Shown here: positions 53,483 through 64,000 of the stretch, one piece after another | Layout of the letters: each line of letters starts with the position of its first letter | Numbering within the stretch: the first letter of the stretch is position 1 | Notes under the pieces: model-generated | What the model saw: only the letters and a program-made list of their open reading frames with translations | What the model was told of the DNA's origin: nothing | Databases searched by the model: none | Assembly (NCBI RefSeq): GCF_002111585.1 | Contig: NZ_LUTP01000006.1 | Coordinates: forward strand, 1 to 64,000 | Direction of reading: 5' to 3' | DNA from: Lonsdalea iberica | Lineage (GTDB): Bacteria > Pseudomonadota > Gammaproteobacteria > Enterobacterales > Enterobacteriaceae | DNA: 64,000 nucleotides | Position numbers and translations under genes: made by a program

Positions 53483-54158
53483 TCAGCTCATGAACGAGGT
53501 CACCCTGCGTTGGCTAGGGTGACCCTCATCATCCCCGCTGTTGACGCCTACCGCACTCTACTGGTCATTCAATTTGGCCTGATGCGCCTTATCACGCGCC
53601 GCGCTCGTGACTTCGACGGATGTCACCATCATCACTGATGTACGGGTTCATGCCTCTTCGACATGTGCGTCATGCCCAACTCATCAGCATTTTTGAAGGC
53701 TGGTTAATGTTCCGCCTGCTTACTTACCCTTACCACATCCTTCAATGCCTCGGTACACTGCGCCGACTATGCACCGCCGAAGCAGCTCCGTTTGTTTGTT
53801 CTCTCCACTCAACAGTTCGCAAAAGAGGCGGCCGCACAAATATGCCGCCTGACAGGTCATCGCCTGAGACCATCCTGGTCACACCTCTGACAATCAGCGA
53901 TGATCCGTAAAGTTAACCAAGGCTTCTCACTATTCCACGGCTACTGAAAGTCAAAAATGCCACCAGGCACGGTACCGTCAACGCGCCGATTCAAATAGAT
54001 AAATTTCTACATAATCACTACACCCGCGGATCTTTCCTATCACGACTGAGTGGCTGACTGCCTCATTCATCCTGCATACAGCCATGCCCTCTTCGTCTGC
54101 ACTGCGCCTCAACCCTCATATCTCAGAGGTAGACTCGTTGGCCAAATCGCAGACAGAA
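53483..54158. other. Intergenic region between hisI and ihfB
   Basis: About 680 bases with no gene I can support; a plus-strand frame at 53620-53910 has no family features. A 9-bp inverted repeat at 53498-53524, just past hisI, may be the his terminator but lacks a U tract. This is the second junction of the block that separates comEC from ihfB; no insertion sequence or integrase trace is visible. Confidence 0.5.
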
Positions 54159-54186
54159 AAAAGGCGCCCCTTGTGGGGCGCCTTTT
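54159..54186. terminator. Bidirectional terminator downstream of ihfB
   Basis: A perfect 12-bp GC-rich stem (54159-54170 with 54175-54186) with A and T ends lies 65 bases past the ihfB stop. Confidence 0.9.
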
Positions 54187-54251
54187 AAAATTTCTTACTC
54201 AGCAGTCTGTTGCACGTCATACCGCGCAAGATGCTTACCTACTGCTGTCAT

Positions 54252-54536
54252 TCAGCCGTAGATATTCGCACGATCGCGCAGTTCCTTGCCAGGTTTGAAA
54301 TGGGGAACGTATTTACCTTCGAGTTCCACCTTTTCACCCGTCTTCGGGTTACGTCCAACACGCGGTGCACGGTAGTGAAGTGAGAAACTGCCGAACCCAC
54401 GGATCTCAATACGATCACCTTCTGCCAGCGTACTCGCCATCTGCTCGAGCATCTCTTTAACCGCATCCTCGACTAACTTGGCCGGGATATGAGATTGCTG
54501 TCCAGCAAGTCTTTCAATAAGCTCAGACTTGGTCAT
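54252..54536 (-). CDS. ihfB: Integration host factor subunit beta
   Basis: The 94-residue DNA-bending protein pairs with IhfA. It starts [20 protein letters not shown] and carries the DNA-binding arm ([25 protein letters not shown]). Length equals E. coli. The start at 54536 has GAGGAA upstream; an ATG at 54569 would add 11 residues. It follows rpsA, as in E. coli. Confidence 0.98.
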   Translation of the reverse strand: MTKSELIERLAGQQSHIPAKLVEDAVKEMLEQMASTLAEGDRIEIRGFGSFSLHYRAPRVGRNPKTGEKVELEGKYVPHFKPGKELRDRANIYG

Positions 54537-54624
54537 AGTTCCTCCAAGTATATGGTCAGATAACACCATAGTAACTTACTACCGTTTGAGACCGAGCGGC
54601 ATACTGTCGCTCGGTCCACCGTGA

Positions 54625-56298
54625 TTACTCGCCTTTAGCAGCTTTGAAAGCTTCAGCCATTGCATTGGAGAAGTTGCTTTCTTCCTGTTTGTTGTTAACA
54701 GAAGCAATTGCATCTTTCTCGTCAGCTTCGTCTTTAGCACGAACAGACAGGCTAACTACGCGGTTCTTACGGTCAACACCGGTGTACTTCGCTTCGACGG
54801 AATCGCCAACGCTCAGAACCAGAGTTGCGTCTTCAACGCGGTCACGCGCGGCTTCAGAAGCACGCAGGTAACCTTCAACGCCATCAGCTAATTCAACTGT
54901 AGCACCTTTAGCGTCAACGGCAGTAACTTTACCCGTAACAATCGCACCTTTCTTGTTCATAGACAGGTAGTTGTTGAACGGGTCTTCAGCCAGCTGTTTA
55001 ACGCCCAGGGAGATGCGCTCACGCTCTGCGTCAACCTGCAGGACAACGGCAGCGATTTCGTCGCCTTTCTTGTACTCGCGAACAGCTTCTTCGCCAGCTA
55101 CGTTCCAGGAGATGTCGGACAGGTGAACCAGACCGTCAATGCCGCCATCCAGACCGATGAAGATACCGAAGTCAGTGATAGACTTGATCTTACCTTCTAC
55201 GCGGTCACCCTTGTTGTGGGTTTCAGCGAACTGCTGCCACGGGTTGGATTTGCACTGTTTCAGGCCCAGGGAGATACGACGACGTTCTTCATCGATATCC
55301 AGAACCATAACTTCAACCACGTCGCCCACGTTAACCACTTTGGACGGATGGATGTTTTTGTTGGTCCAATCCATTTCGGAAACGTGAACCAGACCTTCAA
55401 CGCCTTCTTCGATTTCAACGAAGCAGCCGTAGTCAGTCAGGTTGGTTACGCGACCGGTCAGACGAGTGCTTTCCGGGTAACGTTTAGCGATAGCAACCCA
55501 AGGATCTTCGCCCAGCTGTTTCAGACCCAGAGATACACGGGTACGTTCGCGGTCGAATTTAAGCACCTTAACATTGATTTCATCGCCAACGTTGACGATT
55601 TCGCTCGGATGCTTAACGCGTTTCCAAGCCATGTCAGTGATGTGCAGCAGGCCGTCAACGCCGCCCAGATCAACGAACGCACCGTAGTCAGTGAGGTTCT
55701 TAACGATACCTTTAACTTCCATGCCTTCCTGCAGGTTTTCCAGCAGCTGATCGCGCTCTGCGCTGTTTTCGGATTCGATAACTGCACGGCGGGAAACCAC
55801 AACGTTGTTACGTTTCTGGTCCAGCTTGATCACTTTGAACTCAAGCTCTTTGCCTTCCAGGTGCAGCGTGTCGCGTACCGGACGCACGTCTACCAGGGAA
55901 CCCGGCAGGAACGCACGAATACCGTTCAGCTCAACGGTGAAACCGCCTTTAACTTTACCGTTGATAACACCGGTAACAGTCTCAGCTTCTTCGTAAGCTT
56001 TTTCCAGCATCAGCCATGCTTCGTGACGCTTAGCTTTCTCACGGGACAGCAGAGTTTCGCCGAAGCCGTCTTCGACAGCGTCCAGTGCAACGTCAACTTC
56101 ATCGCCAACCTGAATTTCAATTTCGCCCTGCGCGTTCTTGAACTGCTCAGCCGGAATGGCGGACTCAGATTTCAGACCGGCGTCAACCAGTACGACATCT
56201 TTGTCGATAGCAACAACAACACCGCGAACGATGGAACCCGGACGGGTTTCGATTTCTTTCAGGGATTCTTCAAAGAGTTGAGCAAAAGATTCAGTCAT
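54625..56298 (-). CDS. rpsA: 30S ribosomal protein S1
   Basis: The 557-residue protein has six S1 RNA-binding repeats and feeds mRNA to the 30S subunit. Repeats such as [22 protein letters not shown] and [21 protein letters not shown] are plain. The start at 56298 ([21 protein letters not shown]) equals E. coli in position and length. Codon use is strongly biased as expected for a highly expressed gene; this bias produces a long antisense open frame (55123-56322) that is not a gene. Confidence 0.99.
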   Translation of the reverse strand: MTESFAQLFEESLKEIETRPGSIVRGVVVAIDKDVVLVDAGLKSESAIPAEQFKNAQGEIEIQVGDEVDVALDAVEDGFGETLLSREKAKRHEAWLMLEKAYEEAETVTGVINGKVKGGFTVELNGIRAFLPGSLVDVRPVRDTLHLEGKELEFKVIKLDQKRNNVVVSRRAVIESENSAERDQLLENLQEGMEVKGIVKNLTDYGAFVDLGGVDGLLHITDMAWKRVKHPSEIVNVGDEINVKVLKFDRERTRVSLGLKQLGEDPWVAIAKRYPESTRLTGRVTNLTDYGCFVEIEEGVEGLVHVSEMDWTNKNIHPSKVVNVGDVVEVMVLDIDEERRRISLGLKQCKSNPWQQFAETHNKGDRVEGKIKSITDFGIFIGLDGGIDGLVHLSDISWNVAGEEAVREYKKGDEIAAVVLQVDAERERISLGVKQLAEDPFNNYLSMNKKGAIVTGKVTAVDAKGATVELADGVEGYLRASEAARDRVEDATLVLSVGDSVEAKYTGVDRKNRVVSLSVRAKDEADEKDAIASVNNKQEESNFSNAMAEAFKAAKGE

Positions 56299-56402
56299 GT
56301 TGATAATCTTAGGGTTTCTTAATTTAACGTCCATCTGGCATCCTGCTCGATGGGGCTGTTTCACATACCTCGCTACGCATCCTTACAGCGAGGTGGGATT
56401 AT

Positions 56403-57092
56403 TTATTGGTTTGCCGGACCCAGCTTTTGACTTACATAAGCCAGCGCCCTTTCAACCACTTCATCTAGCGACATCTCGGTCGAGTCCAGCACCAGAGCGT
56501 CCGGCGCCGGCACCAACGGTGCTACAGCTCGATTACGATCGCGATCGTCGCGTTCTTTAATCTCGGATAAAAGACGTTCAAAGTTAACACTAAAGCCCTT
56601 CTCCTGCAACTGCAGCATGCGGCGTTGCGCACGCTCTTCCGCGCTGGCGTCGAGAAAAATCTTCACGGCCGCATCGGGGAAGACGACAGTCCCCATATCC
56701 CGACCATCGGCAATCAAGCCGGGCGCCTCGCGAAAAGCGCGTTGACGACGCAGCAACGCCTCGCGTACTCGGGGAAATGCAGCCGTTTGCGACGCCGTGT
56801 TGCCCACTTCTTCTGTACGGATTGCCAGGCTAACGTCTTCGCCTTCCAGCACCACTTTCAACTGCCCGTCTTCGGGAACGAAACGGACATCAAGGTGCGT
56901 CGCCAGCGGCACCAGCGCTTCTTCAGAGTGGATATCCACCTGGTGATGCAGCGCCGCGAGCGCCAGTACGCGATAGATAGCGCCGGAATCCAACAGATTC
57001 CAGTGCAACGCCTCTGCTAATGCCTTGCATAGCGTGCCTTTACCCGCGCCACTCGGCCCGTCAACCGTAATTACCGGTGCAGTCACCGCCAT
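56403..57092 (-). CDS. cmk: Cytidylate kinase
   Basis: The 229-residue kinase phosphorylates CMP and dCMP. The P-loop reads [13 protein letters not shown] and [16 protein letters not shown] is the family signature. The start at 57092 has GGAG nine bases upstream; an ATG at 57107 is less well placed. It lies upstream of rpsA as in E. coli. The E. coli neighbour ycaL is absent between aroA and cmk. Confidence 0.97.
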   Translation of the reverse strand: MAVTAPVITVDGPSGAGKGTLCKALAEALHWNLLDSGAIYRVLALAALHHQVDIHSEEALVPLATHLDVRFVPEDGQLKVVLEGEDVSLAIRTEEVGNTASQTAAFPRVREALLRRQRAFREAPGLIADGRDMGTVVFPDAAVKIFLDASAEERAQRRMLQLQEKGFSVNFERLLSEIKERDDRDRNRAVAPLVPAPDALVLDSTEMSLDEVVERALAYVSQKLGPANQ

Positions 57093-57279
57093 GTTCTTCT
57101 CCTTCACACAGGGAAAATCTTCGTGCCATTGTAGACAATAAAGTCAGCTATTATACGCCGACATAGCGATAAAATTTAAATAAAAGACTTATACCTACTG
57201 AATATCCGGCGAATTCTTATACGAAGAGCGGATAAAACTATTCAGGGAGGCGTAATTCCCCCCCCTGAAATAGTACAAA

Positions 57280-58569
57280 TCAAGCAAACTGACTCAGTCG
57301 TGCCAATTGCTCAAAATAGTCGGGGAAGGTTTTCGCCGTGCATTTGGGGTCGAGGATCGTCACGGGCGTGTCGGAGAGTGCCAACAACGAGAAACACATC
57401 GCCATACGGTGATCGTTGTACGTACCAATTTCAGCTGACGTTAGCTGTTTCGGCGGAGTAATACGGATATAGTCGTGCCCTTCTTCTACTTCCGCGCCGG
57501 CTTTACGCAGCTCGGTCGCCATCGCGGCTAAACGATCGGTCTCCTTGACGCGCCAGTTATAGATATTGCGCAGCGTGGTAGTGCCGCCCTCCGCAAACAT
57601 GGCCGCAGTCGCGATGGTCATGGCCGCGTCGGGGATATGATTCATGTCCATGTCGATGGCGTGCAGCACATTACGTTCGCATTCGATGTAGTCGTCGCCC
57701 CAGCGAATAATCGCGCCCATTTTTTCCAGCACATCGGCAAAGCGCACATCGCCTTGAACGCTGTTACGCCCTACGCCGGTTACTCGCACCACCCCGCCCC
57801 GAATAGCGCCAGCGGCCAAGAAATAGGATGCAGATGATGCGTCCCCTTCAACTAAATAATCGCCCGGCGAGCGGTAGCGCTGCCGCCCCGCGATCTGGAA
57901 CGTCTGATACGCTTTGTTTTCAACGGAAATGCCGAACGTTTCCATCATATGCAACGTGATGTCGATGTACGGTTTGGACACCAAGTCGCCCTTGATGGTG
58001 ATGCGTGTGTCTTTAGGCGCCAGCGGAGACATCATCAGCAACGCCGTCAGGAATTGGCTGGAGACGCTTCCATCCACGGTGATATCGCCGCCCTGGAAAC
58101 CCCCTTGCAAACGCAGCGGAGGATAGTTCTCCTGCTCCAGATAGTCGATGCGCGCGCCGCCCTGACGCAATGAGTCGACCAGGTGACCGATAGGACGCTC
58201 TTTCATGCGCGGTTCACCCGTCAGGACGACATCCCCTTCCGTCAAGCACAGCGCGGCAGCCAGTGGACGCATCGCGGTTCCTGCATTGCCCAGGAACAAT
58301 TCAATCGGCTCGTTGACGTAAAACGGATGGCCTAGCCCTACGATATCGCACTGGGTCCGGTCTGCGGATAAGTGATAGCTGACGCCCAGCGCTTTGAGAG
58401 CATTCAGCATGTGACGCACGTCATCGCTATCCAGCAAATTGGTTAAGCGCGTCGTGCCTTCCGCCAACGCCGCCAGCAGCAGCGCGCGGTTGGATACGCT
58501 TTTCGAGCCGGGCAGATTGATCGTGCCGTCGATGCGTTTTATGGGTTGTAGGGTCAGGGATTCCTGCAT
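57280..58569 (-). CDS. aroA: 3-phosphoshikimate 1-carboxyvinyltransferase (EPSP synthase)
   Basis: The 429-residue enzyme transfers the enolpyruvyl group of PEP to shikimate 3-phosphate in aromatic amino acid synthesis. Both signatures are present, [17 protein letters not shown] and [18 protein letters not shown]. The start at 58569 ([10 protein letters not shown]) matches E. coli MESLTLQPI. It is 90 bases downstream of serC, with an intervening terminator-like hairpin. Confidence 0.98.
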   Translation of the reverse strand: MQESLTLQPIKRIDGTINLPGSKSVSNRALLLAALAEGTTRLTNLLDSDDVRHMLNALKALGVSYHLSADRTQCDIVGLGHPFYVNEPIELFLGNAGTAMRPLAAALCLTEGDVVLTGEPRMKERPIGHLVDSLRQGGARIDYLEQENYPPLRLQGGFQGGDITVDGSVSSQFLTALLMMSPLAPKDTRITIKGDLVSKPYIDITLHMMETFGISVENKAYQTFQIAGRQRYRSPGDYLVEGDASSASYFLAAGAIRGGVVRVTGVGRNSVQGDVRFADVLEKMGAIIRWGDDYIECERNVLHAIDMDMNHIPDAAMTIATAAMFAEGGTTTLRNIYNWRVKETDRLAAMATELRKAGAEVEEGHDYIRITPPKQLTSAEIGTYNDHRMAMCFSLLALSDTPVTILDPKCTAKTFPDYFEQLARLSQFA

Positions 58570-58598
58570 GTGAATTGTTGTCTCCAAAATAGTGATAT

Positions 58599-58626
58599 AA
58601 AAAACCCGGCATCCGACCGGGCTTTT
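58599..58626 (-). terminator. Terminator-like hairpin between serC and aroA
   Basis: On the minus strand a 5-bp GC stem (58605-58609 with 58617-58621), extended by A-T pairs, is followed by six T. It lies 30 bases before the aroA start and probably lets only part of serC transcription continue into aroA. Confidence 0.75.
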
Positions 58627-58659
58627 AAATGGGGCGAGCATGGCCGCATGCTAATGCGA

Positions 58660-59745
58660 TTAGCCGTGGCGACGTTCGAAGTCAGCCATAAACTCGGTCA
58701 GGGTCTTCACTCCTTCCAGGGGCATCGCATTATAGATGGACGCACGCATGCCGCCAACGGCCCGGTGCCCTTTCAACGCATGCAGGCCAGCGCTCTGCGC
58801 TTCCTGCAGAAATACGCTGTCCAGCGCGGCATCCGCCAGCAGGAAAGGCACATTCATGCGGGAACGGTTGGATGCTGCGACATCGTTGCTATAGAAATCG
58901 CTGCGATCGATGACGGAGTAAAGTAGCTCGGCCTTGGCCTGATTCTTCTTCTCCATCTCAACCAATCCGCCCTGCGCTTTAAGCCATTTAAACACCAGCC
59001 CGGAAAGATACCAGGCAAATGTCGGCGGCGTATTGTACATAGAATCGTTGTCGGCCAGAATTTTGTAATCCAGCATAGACGGCAATTCCCGGCGGGATTT
59101 GCCCAGCAAGTCGTCACGTACAATCACCAGCGTCAGGCCGGCGGGACCGATGTTTTTCTGGGCGCCTGCATAGATGACGCCGTAGCGAGTGACATCAATC
59201 GCTCGGGACAGAATGCTTGAGGAATAGTCGGCCACCACAACTTTGTCGCCGAAATCAGGCTGCTCTTCAATGGCCATGCCGTCGATGGTTTCATTCGGGC
59301 AGTAATGGACAAAAGCGGCATCGTCCGACAGCGCCCACTCGCGCATTGGTTTTACTGCCCGCAGGCCATCCGCACGCGTTTTCACGTCGATGACATTGGG
59401 CGTGCCATATTTCTGCGCTTCATTAATTGCGCTGTGGGCCCAATAACCGCCGTCGATATAGTCCGCTTTGTTATTGTCGCCCAATAGGTTCATCGGCACT
59501 GCCGCAAATTGCGCACGCGCCCCGCCGTGGCAGAAAAGGACTTTATAGTTGGAGGGAATATTGAGGAGATCGCGCAGATCCTGTTCTGACTCGGTGGCGA
59601 CCCGGATAAATTCTTTGCTGCGATGGCTGATTTCCATCACTGACGTCCCCAGCCCCTGCCAATTACACAATTCCTGTTGCGCTTGACGCAATACATCGGT
59701 CGGCAGCATCGCCGGACCGGCGCTAAAATTAAAAACCTGAGTCAT
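58660..59745 (-). CDS. serC: Phosphoserine/phosphohydroxythreonine aminotransferase SerC
   Basis: The 361-residue PLP enzyme serves serine and pyridoxal phosphate synthesis. The start [19 protein letters not shown] is diagnostic, and the PLP lysine lies in [17 protein letters not shown] near residue 197. It forms an operon with aroA and is divergent from ycaO. Confidence 0.98.
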   Translation of the reverse strand: MTQVFNFSAGPAMLPTDVLRQAQQELCNWQGLGTSVMEISHRSKEFIRVATESEQDLRDLLNIPSNYKVLFCHGGARAQFAAVPMNLLGDNNKADYIDGGYWAHSAINEAQKYGTPNVIDVKTRADGLRAVKPMREWALSDDAAFVHYCPNETIDGMAIEEQPDFGDKVVVADYSSSILSRAIDVTRYGVIYAGAQKNIGPAGLTLVIVRDDLLGKSRRELPSMLDYKILADNDSMYNTPPTFAWYLSGLVFKWLKAQGGLVEMEKKNQAKAELLYSVIDRSDFYSNDVAASNRSRMNVPFLLADAALDSVFLQEAQSAGLHALKGHRAVGGMRASIYNAMPLEGVKTLTEFMADFERRHG

Positions 59746-60000
59746 TTCCCCTCACCACATTCTGTCTAAAATATAAAAAAAATGGCGACCTGAGTCGTCG
59801 CTGGTTTTGCTTGGTTATTGGTTTTATCACTCGTTATTCGCGCCTGCAACGCTTATTCACCCCGGTCATCGAAAACGTGGCCAACCGAGAGCCGACGCCG
59901 TCCCTTCACCTGTTGCCCGCCTGTTACAGAGAATAAATAGAGTCGGCGCAGAAAAGTCCGTATCATGCCTTTTCTGCAAAAAAACAACCGAGTGAGCAAC

Positions 60001-61761
60001 ATGACCCAAACGTTTATCCCAGGCAAAGACGCCGCCCTGGAAGACTCCATCGCCCGTTTTCAACAGCAGCTCCAAGACCTGGGGTTCAACATCGAAGAAG
60101 CCTCTTGGCTGAACCCGGTGCCTAACGTCTGGTCTGTCCATATCCGCGACCGAGATTGCGCGTTATGCTTTACCAACGGTAAAGGCGCAACGAAAAAAGC
60201 GGCATTGGCTTCCGCGCTTGGCGAATATTTCGAGCGTCTGTCCACCAACTACTTCTTCGCCGATTTCTATCTGGGTCAAACCATCGCTCACGGCGACTTT
60301 GTCCATTACCCAGACGAAAAATGGTTCGCCCTGCCAGAGGACGATACACTGCCCGACGGCATCCTCGATGATCGGCTACACGCTTTCTACAATCCTGAAC
60401 ACGAACTGGCCGCGAACGACCTGATCGATCTGCAGTCCGGCAACGCCGAACGCGGCATCTGCGCACTGCCTTTCACCCGCCAGTCCGATCTACAGACGGT
60501 TTATATTCCGGTCAACATTATCGGCAATCTGTATGTTTCAAACGGGATGTCCGCGGGCAACAGCGCTAATGAGGCGCGCGTTCAGGGACTTTCCGAAGTA
60601 TTCGAGCGCTATGTTAAGAATAGAATCATCGCGGAAGCCATTAGCCTGCCGAAAATTCCGGCGGATGTGCTGTCCCGCTATCCCGGGGTTGTCGAAGCCG
60701 TCGCCACACTAGAGCAAGAAGGCTTTCCTATTTTTGCCTTCGACGCTTCCCTGGGCGGAAAATACCCGGTGATCTGCGTGGTATTGTTCAACCCGGCCAA
60801 CGGCACTTGCTTCGCTTCGTTCGGCGCACACCCCGACTTCGGCGTCGCGCTGGAGCGCACCGTGACAGAGCTATTGCAGGGCCGCGGGTTGAAAGATCTG
60901 GATGTCTTCACCCCGCCAACGTTCGACAATGAAGAAGTCGCTGAGCACACGAACCTGGAGACGCACTTCATCGACTCCAGCGGTCTGATCTCCTGGGATC
61001 TCTTTAAAGACGAGTCCGATTACGCTTTTAGCGACTGGGATTTCAGCGGTACGACCGAGCAGGAATTCGCGACGCTGATGGACATTTTCCGCGAGGAAGA
61101 TGCAGAGGTGTATATCGCTGATTATGAGCATCTCTCCGTTTACGCCTGCCGTATTTTGGTACCGGGCATGTCCGACATTTATCCTGCCGAAGACCTAATG
61201 CTGGCCAATAACAGCATGGGGGCGCATCTGCGCGAAACCTTGCTGGCGTTACCTGACAGCCAATTTGGTCAGGAAGAATATCTGGCGCTGTTGCAACAAC
61301 TCGACGACGAAGGACTGGACGATTTCACCCGCGTGCGCGAACTGTTAGGTATTGCGACCGGCAAAGATAACGGCTGGTTCACGCTGCGTGTCGGTGAACT
61401 TAAATCCATGCTGGCGCTGGCGGGCGGCGATCTGGAACAGGCGCTGAGTTGGGTCGAGTGGTCGCAGGACTTCAACCAGTCCGTCTTCAGTCATGAGCAC
61501 AGCAACTACTATCGCTGCCTGCAAACCCTGCTGGAATTGGCGCTGGAGCCGGAAAGAGAGGCTGAGCAGTATTACGATGCGTTGGTCAAGATGTACGGCC
61601 AAAATACTGTTGAAGAAGCCAGCGCGGCCATCGCAGGCGAATCCTGCTTCTACAAGCTGTTCTCTGTCGATGCTTCTCTGACCGCGTTGCCCGCTCACCA
61701 GTCTCTGCTGGCGGCCTATGAAAAGCTGCAACAGGCCAAACGTAAGCACTGGCGATCCTAA
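60001..61761 (+). CDS. ycaO: YcaO-domain protein (RimO-associated)
   Basis: The 586-residue protein carries the YcaO ATP-dependent cyclodehydratase-like fold (about residues 60-390) and a C-terminal tetratricopeptide-like helical domain. In E. coli YcaO is implicated in methylthiolation of ribosomal protein S12 together with RimO; its direct reaction is unclear. The start at 60001 (MTQTFIPGKDAALEDSIARF) matches E. coli exactly. No leader peptide or azoline-peptide maturation partner is nearby, so a RiPP role is unlikely. The E. coli gene ycaP between serC and ycaO is absent. Confidence 0.95.
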   Translation: MTQTFIPGKDAALEDSIARFQQQLQDLGFNIEEASWLNPVPNVWSVHIRDRDCALCFTNGKGATKKAALASALGEYFERLSTNYFFADFYLGQTIAHGDFVHYPDEKWFALPEDDTLPDGILDDRLHAFYNPEHELAANDLIDLQSGNAERGICALPFTRQSDLQTVYIPVNIIGNLYVSNGMSAGNSANEARVQGLSEVFERYVKNRIIAEAISLPKIPADVLSRYPGVVEAVATLEQEGFPIFAFDASLGGKYPVICVVLFNPANGTCFASFGAHPDFGVALERTVTELLQGRGLKDLDVFTPPTFDNEEVAEHTNLETHFIDSSGLISWDLFKDESDYAFSDWDFSGTTEQEFATLMDIFREEDAEVYIADYEHLSVYACRILVPGMSDIYPAEDLMLANNSMGAHLRETLLALPDSQFGQEEYLALLQQLDDEGLDDFTRVRELLGIATGKDNGWFTLRVGELKSMLALAGGDLEQALSWVEWSQDFNQSVFSHEHSNYYRCLQTLLELALEPEREAEQYYDALVKMYGQNTVEEASAAIAGESCFYKLFSVDASLTALPAHQSLLAAYEKLQQAKRKHWRS

Positions 61762-61774
61762 CCCTCCTATTAAT

Positions 61775-61796
61775 ACGGCAAGCTTGTGCTTGCCGT
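61775..61796 (+). terminator. Weak terminator after ycaO
   Basis: A perfect 9-bp stem (61775-61783 with 61788-61796) with a 4-base loop lies 13 bases past the ycaO stop. The following bases are only moderately T-rich. Confidence 0.55.
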
Positions 61797-62279
61797 CTCT
61801 CACCATGATCCCGTTTTTTATTAGTGGGGTATATATTTACACGCTGATGGATTCCCATCGCTGCAACAATGCTTTACACTCCCCGCGGCTGTTCGCCCCC
61901 GGTTTCCGTTTTTCGTCAGCCTATATAATCCCAGACTAAATTTAGGGTGATTTTTTCCTAACACCTTAATTTAATTATGGATATTAATTCCGATGTTACT
62001 ACTTGGTTAAATTTCGACTAGTGGCGATGAATTTAACCGCTATAATTATATTATAAGTGCCATTTTTTAATAAAAAATACCTATTACGGCGCTTATGCTT
62101 AAACGTTTTTATATTTTTAAAAATATTTTTCCTTATAATTCATTCGGTTAACCTAAAAAACACCTCATTTTGGGCGGTATAATACCTATCAAGTACCCGC
62201 CATTATGATCCATATCAAATTTCGCATTAATATGCTTTGTTAATATCACTGCGCTGATAAACTTTAAGAGAGAGTTAGT
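61797..62279 (+). promoter_or_regulatory. focA-pflB control region
   Basis: About 480 bases, very AT-rich from 61940 onward, hold the promoters of focA-pflB. The E. coli region has several promoters controlled by FNR, ArcA and IHF. One FNR-like site is seen at 62205-62218; individual promoters were not resolved. No gene is present. Confidence 0.7.
62205..62218. promoter_or_regulatory. FNR-type site upstream of focA
   Basis: ATGAT-N4-ATCAA matches the consensus TTGAT-N4-ATCAA at nine of ten positions, about 60 bases before the focA start. It fits anaerobic induction of focA-pflB. Confidence 0.65.
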
Positions 62280-63137
62280 GTGAAAGCTGACAACCCCTTT
62301 ACTCTGCTACTACCGGCAGCAATGGCAAAAGTTGCGGAAGATGCAGGTGTCTATAAAGCCACAAAAAAACCGCTTACTACATTTTCCCTCGCGATATGTG
62401 CGGGAGTGTTCATCTCCATAGCATTTGTCTTCTACATCACTGCCACCACAGGGTCTGCCTCTATGCCATTCGGCATGGCCAAGCTGGTCGGCGGTATCTG
62501 CTTCTCTTTAGGGCTGATGCTGGTGGTGGTCTGCGGTGCGGATTTGTTTACGTCCACCGTGTTGATTCTTGTGGCTAAGGCCAGCGACCGCATCACCTGG
62601 CGGCAGTTAGGCTGTAACTGGGTGAACGTCTATTTTGGGAACCTGGTAGGAGCGCTGATCTTCGTTGCGCTGATTTGGTTCTCGGGCGAGCACATGGTTG
62701 CTAACGGCGCATGGGGCTTGAATGTTCTGCAGACAGCGAATCACAAGCTGGAGCACACGTTCACTGAAGCGCTGAGCCTCGGCATCCTGGCAAATCTGAT
62801 GGTTTGTCTGGCCGTCTGGATGAGTTACTCCGGCCGCACCCTGCTCGACAAATGTCTAGTGATGGTTTTGCCGGTAGCCATGTTCGTAGCCAGCGGTTTC
62901 GAGCATAGCATTGCAAACATGTTTATGATTCCCATGGGAATTGTGATTAAAAACTTCGCTTCGGAAGAATTCTGGCATGCCATTGGGATGGCGCCGAGCC
63001 AATTCGAACACCTGACTATCCACAATTTTATTGTCGATAACCTGATCCCGGTCACTATCGGCAACATCATTGGGGGCGGGTTGTTGGTAGGCTTAACTTA
63101 TTGGGTTATTTATTTGCGCGGTGGAAACAAGCACTAG
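62280..63137 (+). CDS. focA: Formate channel FocA
   Basis: The 285-residue pentameric formate channel of the FNT family moves formate across the inner membrane. It has six membrane segments; GADLFTSTVLILVAKAS and the segment VASGFEHSIANMFMIPMG, which holds the pore histidine, are typical. It starts with GTG (MKADNPFTLLLPAAMAKV) with AGAGAG upstream. pflB follows 56 bases later. Confidence 0.98.
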   Translation: MKADNPFTLLLPAAMAKVAEDAGVYKATKKPLTTFSLAICAGVFISIAFVFYITATTGSASMPFGMAKLVGGICFSLGLMLVVVCGADLFTSTVLILVAKASDRITWRQLGCNWVNVYFGNLVGALIFVALIWFSGEHMVANGAWGLNVLQTANHKLEHTFTEALSLGILANLMVCLAVWMSYSGRTLLDKCLVMVLPVAMFVASGFEHSIANMFMIPMGIVIKNFASEEFWHAIGMAPSQFEHLTIHNFIVDNLIPVTIGNIIGGGLLVGLTYWVIYLRGGNKH

Positions 63138-63193
63138 GGTGTTATCGGCCGCAACATCGGGTTTTAAAAATCCATATAAAAGGTAGGTGTAAA

Positions 63194-64000
<807 letters not shown>

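Noticed and set aside
53498-53524. Inverted repeat after hisI as the his terminator
   Set aside because: The stem is good but the loop is nine bases and no U tract follows; too weak to call.
53620-53910. A 96-codon plus-strand frame after hisI
   Set aside because: No ribosome site of note and no family features.
55123-56322. A 399-codon plus-strand open frame opposite rpsA
   Set aside because: It lies antisense to a certain ribosomal protein gene and results from its strong codon bias; no independent gene features.

Overview
The window is a stretch of enterobacterial chromosome. Most genes match Escherichia coli relatives almost residue for residue (mukBEF, msbA, the his operon, rpsA, focA-pflB). 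A PL9-type pectate lyase, a nitrilase and a 2-HCT citrate transporter beside a citrate lyase cluster point to the plant-associated Pectobacteriaceae (Dickeya, Brenneria, Lonsdalea or Pectobacterium). That placement is inferred from gene content, not from a search. I see no rRNA, tRNA, CRISPR array, phage module or intact insertion sequence.

Left part (1-19 kb). A nitrilase (minus strand) faces a decayed divergent LysR-type regulator. Next comes a pyruvate-uptake block: btsT-yjiX-yjiA, convergent with the pyruvate-sensing two-component system btsS-btsR. A pair of BtsR-like direct repeats lies upstream of btsT. A 7-bp tandem repeat precedes the chromosome-organisation operon cmoM-mukF-mukE-mukB. 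elyC, ycbJ and a secreted pectate lyase follow. Three genes here (yjiA, cmoM, pectate lyase) each carry a one-base frameshift; with the LysR relic, all broken genes in the window fall in this part.

Middle part (19-54 kb). The envelope genes kdsB, ycaR, lpxK and msbA lead to comEC. In E. coli comEC adjoins ihfB, but here about 28.5 kb separate them. The intervening block holds tmaR, the lactate-utilisation operon lutABC, sbcB, plaP, ycgR (with a sigma-28-type promoter), a citrate fermentation cluster, yeeZ and the complete hisLGDCBHAFI operon with its attenuator. The citrate cluster is one minus-strand operon: a CitS-type transporter, an FAH-family enzyme, then citC, D, E, F, X and G. The sensor pair citA-citB is divergent from it. 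No sodium-pumping oxaloacetate decarboxylase is present; the FAH-family protein sits where such an activity would be needed.

Right part (54-64 kb). The order ihfB, rpsA, cmk, aroA, serC, then divergent ycaO, focA and the start of pflB is the usual enterobacterial one. An FNR-like site lies upstream of focA.

Metabolically the window is rich in pyruvate-linked functions: BtsT imports pyruvate, LutABC oxidises lactate to pyruvate, the citrate cluster yields acetate and oxaloacetate (then pyruvate), and PflB/FocA convert pyruvate to formate and move formate across the membrane.
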